From NCBI GenBank assembly GCA_013397935.1, contig VZRN01002232.1, positions 979,457 to 1,043,456 of the forward strand: a stretch of 64,000 nucleotides of DNA, in the 5' to 3' direction. The stretch's first letter is position 1; each line of letters opens with the position of its first letter. Below the pieces are notes generated by a model. It worked only from the letters and a program-made list of their open reading frames with translations. It searched no databases and was not told the origin of the DNA. Below, in pieces: positions 45,831 through 57,910 of the stretch. The position numbers were made by a program, and so were the translations under genes. The DNA comes from Dasyornis broadbenti. Taxonomy: Eukaryota > Chordata > Aves > Passeriformes > Dasyornithidae.

Positions 45831-48800
45831 TCTCCTCAAATTCCGCAATGATCAAGGTAGATTATGATGAGTCTCAGTTTATTTGTCTTCATGTCCTTGT
45901 TTATTGGTGGAATATCATGAAATGTAATTTGTCCCAAATTCTTTAAGATGAGAAAATAGTTTGTGGTTGAAGGAATCCATGCCAGTACTGCCAAGGCAGT
46001 CTCTGATGCTCAGAGCAAGTTCATTATCATGTTATTTTACAGCATTTCCATATTTACTCCTCATTTCTCAGGAGTCTTTTACATATTGTTGCATAAGAAA
46101 AAGATTTCAACAGTTCTAGTTATGAGATTTCCTAGATTTTTTTACAGGCAGAGCCAGTTTACAAAAGCTGTATTGTTTGACTGAGGTCTGAGTTTCCATT
46201 TGGGGTAATTATTGTATTCCCAGTCTTCTTCTAATCATTTGCTCACAAGGACAGGTTTTTTTTCCACGCCTTTTGAAGAAGATTAAATACCCCAAAGTTG
46301 CAAGACTATTGAAATAATCCTCCCGCTTCTTTGCCTATTGTGTAAAAGCCATTTCTTACATCTCTCTAAATCGCTGGAAAATGTGTGTCACAAAGGACCA
46401 TATGAAAACATACAGGACAGTAAAAACTCATGCCACCACATTTTGAAAAAACTCCCCAATCCTGACCTAAGCCTGATCCCACTGGAGAGGTGTGTGCAAA
46501 TGGAGGGGGGTACCAAACACAAAACCCACTTTTCAGAAGGAAATGCATTTCAGCTCTGTAATAATCAGCTCCTGAGGAAAGAATGTATGTAGAAGGGAAA
46601 ACGAAGTGAAAGCACTGCCTGTGCGCGTTAGGGTACAGAAGGATTTCTCCTCCAGCTGCTGCCTCCAGCTGCAGAGCTGGAGGAAGGCTGTGAGCCATGG
46701 CCCCACAGGGAGACAGCAGCTCAACCTGCGGCACGGCAGTGGAGCTTGGCAGGTCTCCTCTTTCCAGCACCCCTTTTTCACCTTCCTGCTGGTGTCACAC
46801 AGCATCCCAAGGCAAGATTGCTTCTTTCCCCTGCCTTTAATATGCATTTGTAAATCTGAGTCCCAAAAATATCCCTCTACACTCACAAGGAATAGGTTTG
46901 GGGAAAATGTTTGTTTTCTTCCTCTGCTAAGATGGTTCAAAAGCGATAGCCTGAAGCCAAAAGCTGTCACTTAGGAAAACATATATTCATGCAAATACAT
47001 ACAGAAGGATTTTCATTTCCTTGTGTAAAGGAAACTACAGCTAAACAGCAGAGTAACTGGTGTTGGGTATCTTCTAGACTCTGTCAATTGAAAAACAAAT
47101 CATTACACTGCAGCAACTATCAAAGTAATCCTCAAATATTTGAAACTGTCCTGATGATATGTAGCCCCCTGTTTAGGAACTCCAGTGCCTTATTATTTTG
47201 GCGAGGTGATCTCAACCACATCCTTTTGCTGAGTGGCAACCGATGGTGACATACGATACTGGGAGCTACATCATTTTAATAGATCAATGTATCCAAACAA
47301 CTTCGCTGCCAGACGAGGAGGGAAAAAATCCCAAATATTTTGTAAGGAAACTGAATTTGTCTTTTAGAAAGCTTATGTTCTTCTTAGACTTTTCATCAAC
47401 CACAAACATAGTCATAATCTAAAATGTTCCTGGCTTGCCTGCTGCTGGGCTGATTAGCTTTTGGAACAGAAGAGATAACATTTCTTGATGTTGGTCTGCC
47501 TTGTACTGCCTTCGTGTTATTCTCAGTGGTTTTGACATTATTTATGTAGCAAGTGTGGGCTCTCTCTTGGTGTTGGATCACTTAGCTTTTCAACAGCTGG
47601 GGGCTTTTCTGTCCCTCAAAACAGGACTTATTTCAGCCTCTCAAATAGCATGAGACTTCTTTCAATCCATGGCTTTAAGGTACAACACCCTCCATACACC
47701 TTCCAGCCCTTGCAGGGTCAAGCCCAGGCCATGGGTGGCTGTGGGGTGCCCAGTTCAATTTGGAGTGGCACCAGATGCAGTCTGTCCCCTGCTATTAATG
47801 GTCCTATCACCCTTGGATGGATTTAGGTCCGTTTGATTTTTGCTTCTGAAACAATCTTAAGATAACACAGAGACACAAGGAGGAGGCTCTGACAACAGGT
47901 AAAGAAGAGGCGTGTTCTGCACACGGAATTAGTTATCTCCCTGAGGTTTGCTGATGCTGTTTTGCAAGACATTTCACCTCTTTAACACAGAAGTCTCCCA
48001 TGAGAGTCCACCCTTTACTAGTTACTAAGTGCTGCTGCAAACCCTGGCAGTAGGCGACATATTAGTGTGCACACATACACACACACACATTTCACAGTCC
48101 TGACTCCCATACTGTGGTCACTGGGGCTTGGATGTGGGGGCAAATCAAAACTCACTTGACCCAGCAGTAGTTATTTACAGAAAAAAATCACGTGCGGCAG
48201 CATCACAGGTGAATTCAGATCATTCTCTCTATCCAACACAAGCAGATAAATGCCAGCGATGTATAAATCCAGGGATAGAAAAAGAAACACCACAGGAGTA
48301 TACACAGATCTGGCAAGGAAGGGAAGCAGTACATTCACTGACAGTGACAGGGAACACCTTTATTCCAGTGGAGAGTTTGAAAAATAAGGGGTGGCAGGGA
48401 AGGAGGAGAAGAAAAAAAGGGAGAAAGGAGTACCACAAGCATCTTGGAAAGTCACCGGAAGCTTTGTTCTTAGGAATAAATCTGGCTTCTTGTGATTCCC
48501 TTTCAGCAGTGCTGGCTGGGAGCCAGCTGAGTCCCCTGGAGTCCCTCTGGCCTTTTTGTCTGGAGCCTGGGAATCTGTCTAGAGCGCAAGGCTGGGGGGA
48601 CCAGACTTGTATTTGCAGGAGGGGTAGGCTTAGGCAATGGCCACATAGAGGAAAGGGGGTTTGCAGTCCTCAGACCTTTGGGAGACTTTCCCCAGGGCCG
48701 GTGGGTGGGCAGGGGAGGTTTTGCCTGTTTTGGGAGGACTCTTGAGGAAGGTGTGTGGACAAGGGAGCAGGAGGAAATGCACACTGTCTGTCTCCAGCCC

Positions 48801-49359
48801 CAAGATGCCAGAGAAAATGGGGTGGGATGGAGGGATGGAGGGGAGTGTAAGCAGTGCTCTCTGGCCCTCACCCAGCTGGCCTGTGCAAGTTGTCCCAGGG
48901 TGTCTCACCCTCCCCAAGATATTGTTGTGAAGGCAAATGCCAAATAAAATGATAAATTACTAACAAACAGAACAGAACAAAACAAAAAGCGTTGGACCCA
49001 AGGAGCATTACTTTGCTCTTGCCCCATTAGCCCTTTCTTTCTGCAGACTTCTTTTAGGGTGATGAAAACTGGGCTTTCAAAACTGCCAGTCAGATCCAAA
49101 GATGTTCATTGGTATCTTTTCAATACTTACGGGTTTTCATGCATGGTTGAGACATTTCCTAAGATTTTATTCACTTATTCTTTCAGATTCAGTTATCCTG
49201 GTGCATTATTCTGCCTTTATTTTTGTATTTTCTCCTGCCCCCTTTATGACCTTTAGAAATAAAATTCAATTTATTTGGCTACTTCACAGACAAAATCTAA
49301 AGCCTGCCTTAATTTGTAGTTTACTAGCCCTCTGATGTGAGACTACATAGAGAGCCCCT
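45831..49359. other. Upstream intergenic DNA, no gene supported
   Basis: AT-rich to mixed sequence. The longest open frames (48128-48745 plus, 205 codons; 46533-46970 minus, 145 codons) show no recognisable domain and contain ordinary unbiased DNA. A CA repeat lies at 48067-48090, and an A-rich AACA-type run at about 48960-48987. Confidence 0.55.
48067..48090. repeat. Short CA-type microsatellite
   Basis: An interrupted run of AC dinucleotides, about 24 bp. Confidence 0.85.
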
Positions 49360-49590
49360 ATCTGATCAAATGGCTGGTACCCTGACACAGTCCAATTATG
49401 TGAAAATATATCCTTGCTTATCATTTCAAATATCGTATAAGTGGAGAAACTGAAGTAGCTCGCTGTCTGTTTGATTTTCCTGTTCAGACACACTTGTTTA
49501 AACAGGCACCGTGAGACTTTTCTGTAATCTTGGAGGAGTTCAAAAAGCGTTTTCGCCTTGAAACCCCTGAGATGGTTGATGGTGGCCACC
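49360..49590. promoter_or_regulatory. Weak candidate distal regulatory block
   Basis: Non-repetitive block with several CpGs in a CpG-poor setting (ATATCGTATAAG, TAGCTCGCTG, CACCGTGAG, AAAGCGTTTTCGCC), plus CAATTATG and GTTTAAACA. Read as possibly constrained sequence. No coding signal is visible. Confidence 0.3.
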
Positions 49591-52500
49591 CCCAGCCAGG
49601 ACCCAGTCAGGCAAGGCAGGGAGTGGGTGAGGAAGGAATGTCCCCTGCAGCTGAGCACTCTGCCATCTGGCTGTGAAATGCACCTGGGGCCAGGTATCTC
49701 CCTGCAACATCCTCCTCCAGCTCTGCCTCTCCAGACTGACCCTGCTCCTGAACTGGTACCCACGCAGCCCCACAGAAGTCCCCATTCCAGCCTGGTCGCT
49801 TTGCATCCCTCTTCCCCACCCAGTAAAGGATTTTTTCAACTTTTTGATAATTTAATGGAAGCAGGTTTCATTTAAATCAATGGTAACACTTAGAGTAGTG
49901 TATGTTAAATAGGTCTTGGGGATTTTAAGTATTCTTATGCTTCTCCTTTCTAAGCATCAGCAATAATTCTGTCTTTAGTAACTTGACAAAACTGATTATC
50001 TGTGAAGGAATATGTAGAACTGGTAAGATATTTAGGAATCATATTTTCTATTGATTTCCTTCTTTTTACCTTTTTTTACTCCCTTTTTACTCACAATTGT
50101 AAAGATGTAATAAAATTTACTTTTTCTTGAAATAAAACTATGGTTAGTAGTTAAGTTCGATGGAGAAGGTTTCCTCCTTTTGCTTCAATCTAGTTTTATG
50201 TTTGTGTCGTGCTTGGGAAGATTGACTAGGTCTTCCATTGTGCTTCTCCGTGATTCTTTAAATCAAACTGAGATTGAAAGGAGTCAGTACATAAGCAGTT
50301 GAAGTGCTAATCTTTTATTTAGCTGTGCTATCAGTTTGCAGGGTTGAGAAAAACAAATTTCTTATATAGAGGAAGAAACTTGTGAACATGTTGAAGCAGA
50401 CTGGAGAGTCAGAGGTATTAACAGCCAAACCAGTCAGAAGCTTCTCTAGACAAAAGGATGTCAGAACCAAGTGGGAGACATTCTCTGACTCAGCATTGTA
50501 AGGGCAGGGTGCTATTTAAAGAATAGCTTGCAATGACATTTTTCAGGTGTCTATGGGAGCTGTTGAGAATACTCAATTACCAAAGTATAAAATACAAAAC
50601 AAAACAAAAACTCTCCTGCAGGGTGCAATCCTTAAACACAGAGTGTTCTGAGTTCCTGCCTGGATCAGGGGGAACCGAACAACAGAGAGCACTCCATACA
50701 GAGCCAAGGGCACTCCATACAAAGCCAAGTGCTTATCCAAACCCGGAACCAGGCTTCATTTAGAGGAGGGTCAAGCTGGCAAAGCTCCAGGGCCCAAGGG
50801 CTGCTCTTAATTCACTTATAAGAGACCATCTTGCAGACGATGCTGTCTTGCAGAAGGCAGTGAAACCATGCAACTGTGGGCTTGATCACAGCATTCTGGT
50901 TGCATTGCTTGAAATGGAGAATTGTACTCTGGGAGTTGCAGCCTTCACATCTGTCATCACCCTGACAAGTTTCTGGGTTCATGTGTAATGTTTAAGGACT
51001 GCTGGGAACGTCAGATTCCTTACAAGTATCTCCTATATGCCTTACAGGCCGTTTCATTTCATTTCATCCAGTTATAATAGCACTGAGTTCTAAAAAGTGT
51101 GTACTTGGATAAAAGATAGCTTCCGAAAAGGCAACTGTTCTTAAGCTGGAAATACTGAAAGATGAAGTAATCACTGAAATTCAGAGATTGTTTCAGTAGT
51201 TAATTACATCTGCAGTAAGAAGCCTGTTTTAATTCCAGCATAAATCTCTCTCCTCAGTTTTTGTGTGTTGTTCTATATGACTATCACTGCTAAATTAAGT
51301 GACGCATGATCTTTCCTCCTGTGAGGAGATGAAACACTCTCTCATGCTTCCTTTTAGTAAAGAAGTACCTGGATAGAGCTGTTTCTCCATCTATCTGTCC
51401 TTGCTCCCAGTCTCTAGACCCACCCGTCTAAGTCTTGTTGACACACTCCAACATCATGGTGTCTTTCTCAAAGTGAAGACGTGAGGCCTGGCTTTGCTGT
51501 TACACGGTGCACTTCACTTGGATGGCGCACACTGATGCTGTTTGAGCCTGTCCACACTTCTGCTCCTCGTGTCTCAACACCAGCGAACTTCAGGTCTAAC
51601 ACTGAGCAGTCATCCTGCTGCCCAAAGAAACAACAATCTCCCAGGAGCACCCATACAGATGGTGCTTACGAATTATTTAGGTGTTCTCACCATTTACTTG
51701 AAGCTGGGCTTGCAGGGCTTCCTGCAGTCCTCCATAAGGTGTGAGAGGTGGAGAGGCATTGCCAGCTTGCCACAGATGAACCTTCCCTCTGCCCTTGACA
51801 CCAGCCTTGAAGGGAAAACCTGAAGCAATCATCAGCCACATTTGCATAAGGAGTCACTTCTTCTCTTCATACATCTTAAAAAAACTCATGAGATGCACCA
51901 TAGCTTGCAGATCTATGAAAGGACTTTGCAGACATCTGAGCTAATGGCACCAGCTAATCTATTACTCTTTAATTCACACCCTGCACTGACTTATCCATCA
52001 CTTTTCCTCCTTCTTTTAACACTTATGTGCAGTTTTTGTGCTTGGTGTGCCTGCCAGCTGGGTCAACAGAAAACATTAAATAGATTCTAATATTCAATAT
52101 GCAATGCACGTATTATCCACTTCTGTGGAAACATACATTTACTGCAGGGCTCATGACTTTTGCTTTATTTCTCCCAGCATTTGAGAGCAGTGGCTTGTTT
52201 GAAGGTACACATCCTGTGCCAGCAGAGGACCTTGTCCTCATTCTGTCTCCACAGCATCCTTTGCTGGGCATTCAGTCCCGGCCAGGGACAAAGCCATTAT
52301 GGTGTGCTGCAAACACATGGCCTGCCATCCCCTGGATTCTGATGGGATTATGGGATGGAAACAAAGCTGGGGTTTGTTGCATGATTTTTGGAATTGGTTG
52401 TCTTTGCTTATTGTGCTAATTTCTTTGTGTGTCAGACAGCAATATGAGGGGAAAGGATCAAGTGGGGACTCCCAGAGAGGGGAGGATGAGAGGCCATACT

Positions 52501-53400
52501 TCCAGAGAGGCCGTACTCAGCAGTAGCAGAGTCTGGTTTCCAGTGTCACAGGAAACTCCAGTGAAATGTGTCTCCTCAGTGGGGTCAGAAATCTCTGTTT
52601 AAGACGTGCTGCCATGACAGCTAGGCAGCCTGGCAGCAGGGTGGGCAAAATCCCAGGAATGGGCTAGTAACAACTCTGGAAGTGCAGCAAGAAAGGCACG
52701 GAGGCCATGAACATGAGTTTGGCTTCACTGAGGTTTTAGTGGGCAGGCCCATTGTACTTATTCACATCACTGAAGGAATACACAGAATCAGGGAAAGACA
52801 GTGCCCTTCACTCTGTAACATGCACTGGAAGGTAAACTCAGAGTTTACCACTTCATCCTGGAACAAAACCAGCCAGTTTCCTACTTTTTGTTTGTTTGTT
52901 TTATTTTATTTCATTTTCTATTTTAACATCCCTGCCATTTCTAGGCTGAAAGGGATAAGTGGACTTAACCTGGGTCTCAGTTCTGAGATACAGAACTCCT
53001 TTTTCTAAGTATTGAAGTCCACTGACTTGAAGTCCGTTGACTCCTTTAAGAGGCTTGTTTTGGTCCTGTCTGTGATGGCAAAACCTCCCTGAAATTAGCA
53101 AATGCCAGCCTGGAGCGAAATCAGCTCAGCACAGGGGAAAACATTTTATCTGAGGGGCACTTGGTATGGGCTTCAGTAACAGTTAAAGGAAAAATATGGT
53201 AACACTTAAGAGTTCAACAACAAACAAGAGCAAGTCATAGACTTGTTGCAGTTAGGACAACCCCCTTGAAGACTACAAGATGAGTGCATGGAAGCTAAGA
53301 ATCTGTCCCTCTATCCTATGGGCAGTCTTGGATCAGATAACACAGATGTGTTAGATTAAGGACAGAACCTTATAAAATAAAGCACTGGCTGCACTGGGAA
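49591..53400. other. Distal upstream intergenic DNA, no gene supported
   Basis: Ordinary AT-rich intergenic sequence. A 21-bp tandem duplication lies at 50689-50730. Short frames show no recognisable products. Confidence 0.55.
50689..50730. repeat. 21-bp tandem duplication
   Basis: Two adjacent copies of GCACTCCATACARAGCCAAGK differ at two positions, in phase across 42 bp. This is likely a recent slippage event. Confidence 0.8.
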
Positions 53401-53402
53401 AG

Positions 53403-53420
53403 TCTTTTTTTTTTTTTTTT
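53403..53420. repeat. Poly-T run
   Basis: A nearly pure T run of about 17 bases, followed shortly by more T-rich sequence. Confidence 0.8.
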
Positions 53421-53542
53421 AAGTTTCTTTTTTAAAATCTGTTTGTTAAAACATTAAAATATAACAACAAAAAAAGGCATAAGGCAGAGCAGAGAGGTTA
53501 ATCAAAGAAATTGATGTATTCCTCCAGATTTGCACACTTAGG

Positions 53543-53602
53543 CTTTTTCTTTTTTCCTTTTTTTCTTTTTTTCCTTTTTTTTTTCCCCTTNTTTTTTTCC
53601 TC
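53543..53602. repeat. Homopyrimidine (T/C) tract with one ambiguous base
   Basis: About 60 bases of T and C only, with a single N at 53591 where base calling failed. Confidence 0.85.
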
Positions 53603-56600
53603 TCATGCACCCAACTGGTTTAAAGGTCTATTCTCTTTGTGATACATGCATGCACATAACTACCATTGATGTAGAGTCTCCAGGTGATTTGATGTGCATT
53701 CCACATAAGGCATGGTGTCAAGTATATGATCCCCACACAAAAGAGCTGCCTGAGAACCACTCTTTGGAATATTTTTTTTTTTTTTTTTTAAGATTCCTTT
53801 GCTCTACATCTAGAATTTAGGAGATCAGAGTGCCTAACCAAGCAGTGGAACTACCACTGCTACTCTTTTATCAGCTTTGATCTGTGTCAATTTATGGGGG
53901 GAGGGGTGCCTGATGGGAAGAAAAATTTCAAGTATGGGTGCAGTCTTGCAAAAGGTTGAATATTTTGTAGCAAAATAACAGGAAAGAAGTAAAAGGGCTT
54001 AAGATTTTTTAGCAAATCAAAAGAGGCAAGCAGGAGTAAAAATGTATATTTTTTGGAACACACAAATTGAAGAAATCATTCCATGCATCACTGTATTTTC
54101 TCTGTTAAGGGTTTCTAGGCCTACAGTGTGACTCATTTCGATTGCCAAGTCTAGAGCAAGCCTGCTGTCCTCTCCACTGGATACCACAAAACCCACACAG
54201 GCAATCAAAATTCATGTGAGACACAGACATTTAGCAAAACTAGCAGGTGAATACACCCGTGCCCAGCAGCTGATTTGATGCAGGTGCCAGTCACAGCACC
54301 CTAAGTCAGGATGCACCAAGACATGTTACAAGGGTGGACTAAAGCTCTGTATCAGCCCTCAAGCTTTCTATTCTGGTTTGATATATCGTCCTTCCATGGC
54401 AAATACAATTATTTCAGGGTAGGATTTTTGTACAATAAAGTAATTGGTGGCTTTTTCAGGTAAAACCTGAGCCCAGTGTTCCATGTTGTCAACATTAGAC
54501 TTTTCTATGTTTCAGAGACAAACACCAACAACCTTTATTGTACTAGATTTCTTCTTTCTCACACACATACACATGCAGACAGATAGGACCCAGTTAGAAT
54601 TGTGATAGAAAAGCTGCTAAATTAGTGTTAATTTTATTGTGTCAGCAGACATTTCCCATTTTAAACCAAATGAAAATTTGGCCCTTTTGGAGCAGCTGTA
54701 TGTGTATATTATTTTGAGTTTTCCAAGCCTGGCTTCATGTCTTCTGTTCTGCTCTCCCAAATGCCCTGCTTGAATGGAGAAGAAGAGTGACTAGAAAGAG
54801 GGATGAAGGGCTTGGAGAAACCTGGGGTGCATGGTTTGGGGGAATGAAGGGAGTACACAGACACAAAAAGGGTTTGTGACAGGGCTAGGATGGGCTCAGC
54901 AGAACTTTGGAAACAAAAAATTACAAGATTCATATGGATATGCTGTAGGTTTTCTTTCATGGGGAAAGAGGAAAAGGGAAATTTAGATGGTACTGATTTA
55001 TTTTTTTATAAGGAAACTGAGCTGGAAAGAATCACATATGGTAATAGTCTTCTGAGCCCTCTGATCTAGCTGCTGTCTAAAAGATTTTTTCACTGGAAAA
55101 TGTATGCTTGGATAAGACAAAATCAAATGCTATCAAATTTGCTTAATTTTTTTTTTCAGGCAAATTTTCCCATAATTCAAAAACATCAGAATATTTTCTT
55201 TTCTATTGATAACTATTCTTTAACACTTGTCACTTTTTTAAACATGAGTAACTAAAAAACTAAACTCAATTTCACATTTGAACAAATTGCAGATTTTAAT
55301 CTTTTTTTCTGTATACCAAGGGAAATTTTAAATTGAAATCTCTCCTCCTCTGATTAAATTCACAAGAAGTTAGACCCTTCCTTCTGCAGCATAGCTTCCA
55401 TTTCTATGTGCATCTTTCACCATTCAAATCATTAAGGAGCACATCACATTTCAATTTCAGTGTCATTACTGTAATGAAACATCAAACACAGGCAGTTGGG
55501 ATGGTCGCTCTATCAGACACCACACAGAAACTCATGTTTACAGGTGCTGAAACAGAAAATGTTTCAAAGCCACCATTTGCCATCTGACCCTGCACCTCAT
55601 GGATTCTTAGCAAGACAAAAGTGCAAGAAGAGTTACCTGCAGTATGAATCAGAAAAACCACGACGGGCCTTATCAGTGGCCAAAACACTTGGTTTGTTAT
55701 CAATAAACTCTGGCAGAGGTCAAAGGGCTCGTTGGTTGTGGGGTTGAGGATATTGAGATGCGGCTGGGGAAAAGCACCAGACAACGGCAGAGACTGGGGA
55801 GGGAGACTGCAAAGAGGGAAGAGGGAGAGCTGAATTACCAAAATACTCATCACCTGCTACTCCGCCTCCTTTTGCAGAACTGCTGTGCAGTCAGACAAGC
55901 TTAAACCAAACAAAGCAAGAAGCAGGAGGAAAAATATTTTCAGCTTTTGACCTAGATAAGTAATGATTTCAAGAATGCATGTAGATATGAACTACAGCAC
56001 TTCCACAAATGTATTTCAAGTTATAACTTCCCTATGCAAAACATTGGGGCAGTACCTCCTCAAACTGAGGACTGAAATCCTTTTGTACACATGATTGTAA
56101 TGTCTTTAATAATCCGAATGAAGGTGCAGCTGTACTGTAGATTGTGGTTTTGAGAATCTTTTTTACAACATGAATCTTTATCATACACCTGCAGAAGGAT
56201 CAGTAAAAACTACTCTTTTGTAGGTGCAAGTGCCGTGTAGAAGTATTTGTTTCTACATTTTGCTTTCAGCGCTTTGATTTAGCAAACCCAGAAAATTTAC
56301 AGAAATGAAACTTTACTTAGTGGAGAACTTTTCATTAGCTAGTCTGAGTTACACACACACTGAAGTAACATTAGCTATTTTTAAGAGTATTTAATTTTTA
56401 AATAAGGTTTGGAAGGGAGCACATCAGAAAAAAACTCAGAAGTACCTTGACACTGCCAGAAATTTGTTGACAGGTTGTGGACTTTTTTTTTTTTTTAATA
56501 ATTTCTCTCTTTAGTTTTAATACTAAGAATACTTTTCATGAAAAGACATGATTGATCTCTATCTTGGAATTCATATGATTCACTCAGTTATTCCATATTT

Positions 56601-57011
56601 GAAGATAGCTTGTCATTTATGACAACATAGTTATTTTTTTTCTTAGCAATGAATGTCAAGAAAATCATTCGTGTGTGGGTAGAAGACCAGAAAGTAGTAG
56701 AAGTTGCTGCAAAATTCTGATCTAGAATTTTATACCCTGCCCAGATTATTTTGCAGAGAGTTTTAGCAATTCTTTTCCTGGCCTGTGAAGTTTTTCATTA
56801 AAAATGGTGAATTGTTCCTTATGCTTTTTGGAGTTTATATTTATTCTTGCATCTACATGGTGTCAAGACAGAAGTCTCCATCCTCCCCAGGTTTTAACTC
56901 CAGCAGATTGAGCCTGCCAAGGTCTGCCCACACTGTATCTGACCAGTAAGCCAACTTCCCACTGCTTGGAGGAAGGGATAATCAATCCTGTTAAGCCATA
57001 GTGAGCTTTTT
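53603..57011. other. Distal upstream intergenic DNA, no gene supported
   Basis: AT-rich DNA with T-runs at about 53770-53788 and 56485-56499. The block at 55480-55780 is listed separately. Nothing else in this stretch shows coding or RNA structure. Confidence 0.55.
55480..55780. promoter_or_regulatory. Weak candidate distal regulatory block
   Basis: Contains several CpGs against the local background (GGTCGCTC, CACGACGGGCC, GGCTCGTTGG, GATGCGGC), an AGAGGTCAAAGGG nuclear-receptor-like site (AGGTCAAAGG, DR1-like) near 55716-55728, and TTATCAATAAACTC (FOX-like). A 123-codon minus-strand frame crosses it but has no recognisable domain. Confidence 0.28.
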
Positions 57012-57027
57012 AGGTCACTTTAGGTCA
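57012..57027 (+). promoter_or_regulatory. Perfect DR4 nuclear-receptor-type direct repeat
   Basis: Two exact AGGTCA half-sites are separated by four bases (CTTT). DR4 is the preferred spacing of thyroid-hormone receptor and LXR heterodimers with RXR. The pair arises inside a short 10-bp tandem duplication (TTTAGGTCAY twice), so chance slippage could have made it. Site identity is seen; use is inferred. Confidence 0.4.
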
Positions 57028-57683
57028 TAGTGAGCGTTGTCTTACATCCATACCTTTTTCTTCTTTTTCTGCTTCTTAAGAAAGAAACTTCTTTCTCTGC
57101 TTTTCTTATTCTGACGTTTCAGACAGCTGAAAAACAGCAGGTTTTCGGGTTTGCAGATCAGTGACTGTGCCACGGCTGACTGTGCTGGGAAGTGGGTCAA
57201 ACTCATGAAGCATCTTCACAAACATTGAGAGATTTGGCCAAAGTAGCTCTCAGAAAATGCATCTAGAGTTTTAACAGTCTTGAAACTTGGAAATTGTGTG
57301 TTATTTTGCTTTTCAAATGTCCAGAAAGTCTAAGGCATTGAACTTCTCCATGTGTAGATGGGATATACCTATTCTGCTGCGAATCAGTGTGGAGGGGAAG
57401 AATCCAGACACAAATAATCTGTCAGCCCAGCTGCCTGGTATGAATTCAGACAAATATGTTTAACCAAACATGGATGCTGCAGAGGGTGTTCTTGTGGTTA
57501 CTCCAACTGCTTTCATTATACTTTTATATTAACAGTGTGTCTGCTCACCATGTGCAATAAAACAATTTCTGAGGCTCAGCCTCAGAACATGGGGCTCATT
57601 CACTGTCTTGGATAATAGCATTGCTTGTTTGCACTGTTCTTATTGAACTTTCTAAATATATGTCATTTTCCTTTTCGTTCTAG

Positions 57684-57893
57684 GAGTGATTGTACTTTAC
57701 AGCAATTACAGACAAACCCTTCCAGACAGTTTGAAGACCAAAACTTTCTTTGTGTGGAAGTCCAAAGGCAATTATTGGCATTACAGTTTAAGAGAAACAT
57801 TCCATCTCCCTGATGCAACAGCAGTAGCTTTCTGTGGCGTGTTAAATAAAGCAATTTGCCCTGTAGGAGACTAATGCATGCAGAGTCATGATG
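57684..57893 (+). other. Terminal-exon-like segment or retrocopy tail
   Basis: A pyrimidine-rich acceptor-like sequence ends in TAG at 57681-57683. About 160 bases later comes AATAAA at 57845-57850, and then a genomic run of about 17 A starting at 57894. This order looks like a last exon plus poly(A), or the 3' end of a processed retrocopy. The 62-codon frame within it is not recognisable. No target-site duplication was established. Low confidence. Confidence 0.2.
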
Positions 57894-57910
57894 AAAAAAA
57901 AAAAAAAAAA
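57894..57910 (+). repeat. Poly-A run
   Basis: Uninterrupted A run of about 17 bases downstream of an AATAAA hexamer. Confidence 0.85.

Noticed and set aside
48128..48745. 205-codon plus-strand frame
   Set aside because: No recognisable family; lysine/arginine-rich part comes from a purine-rich tract.
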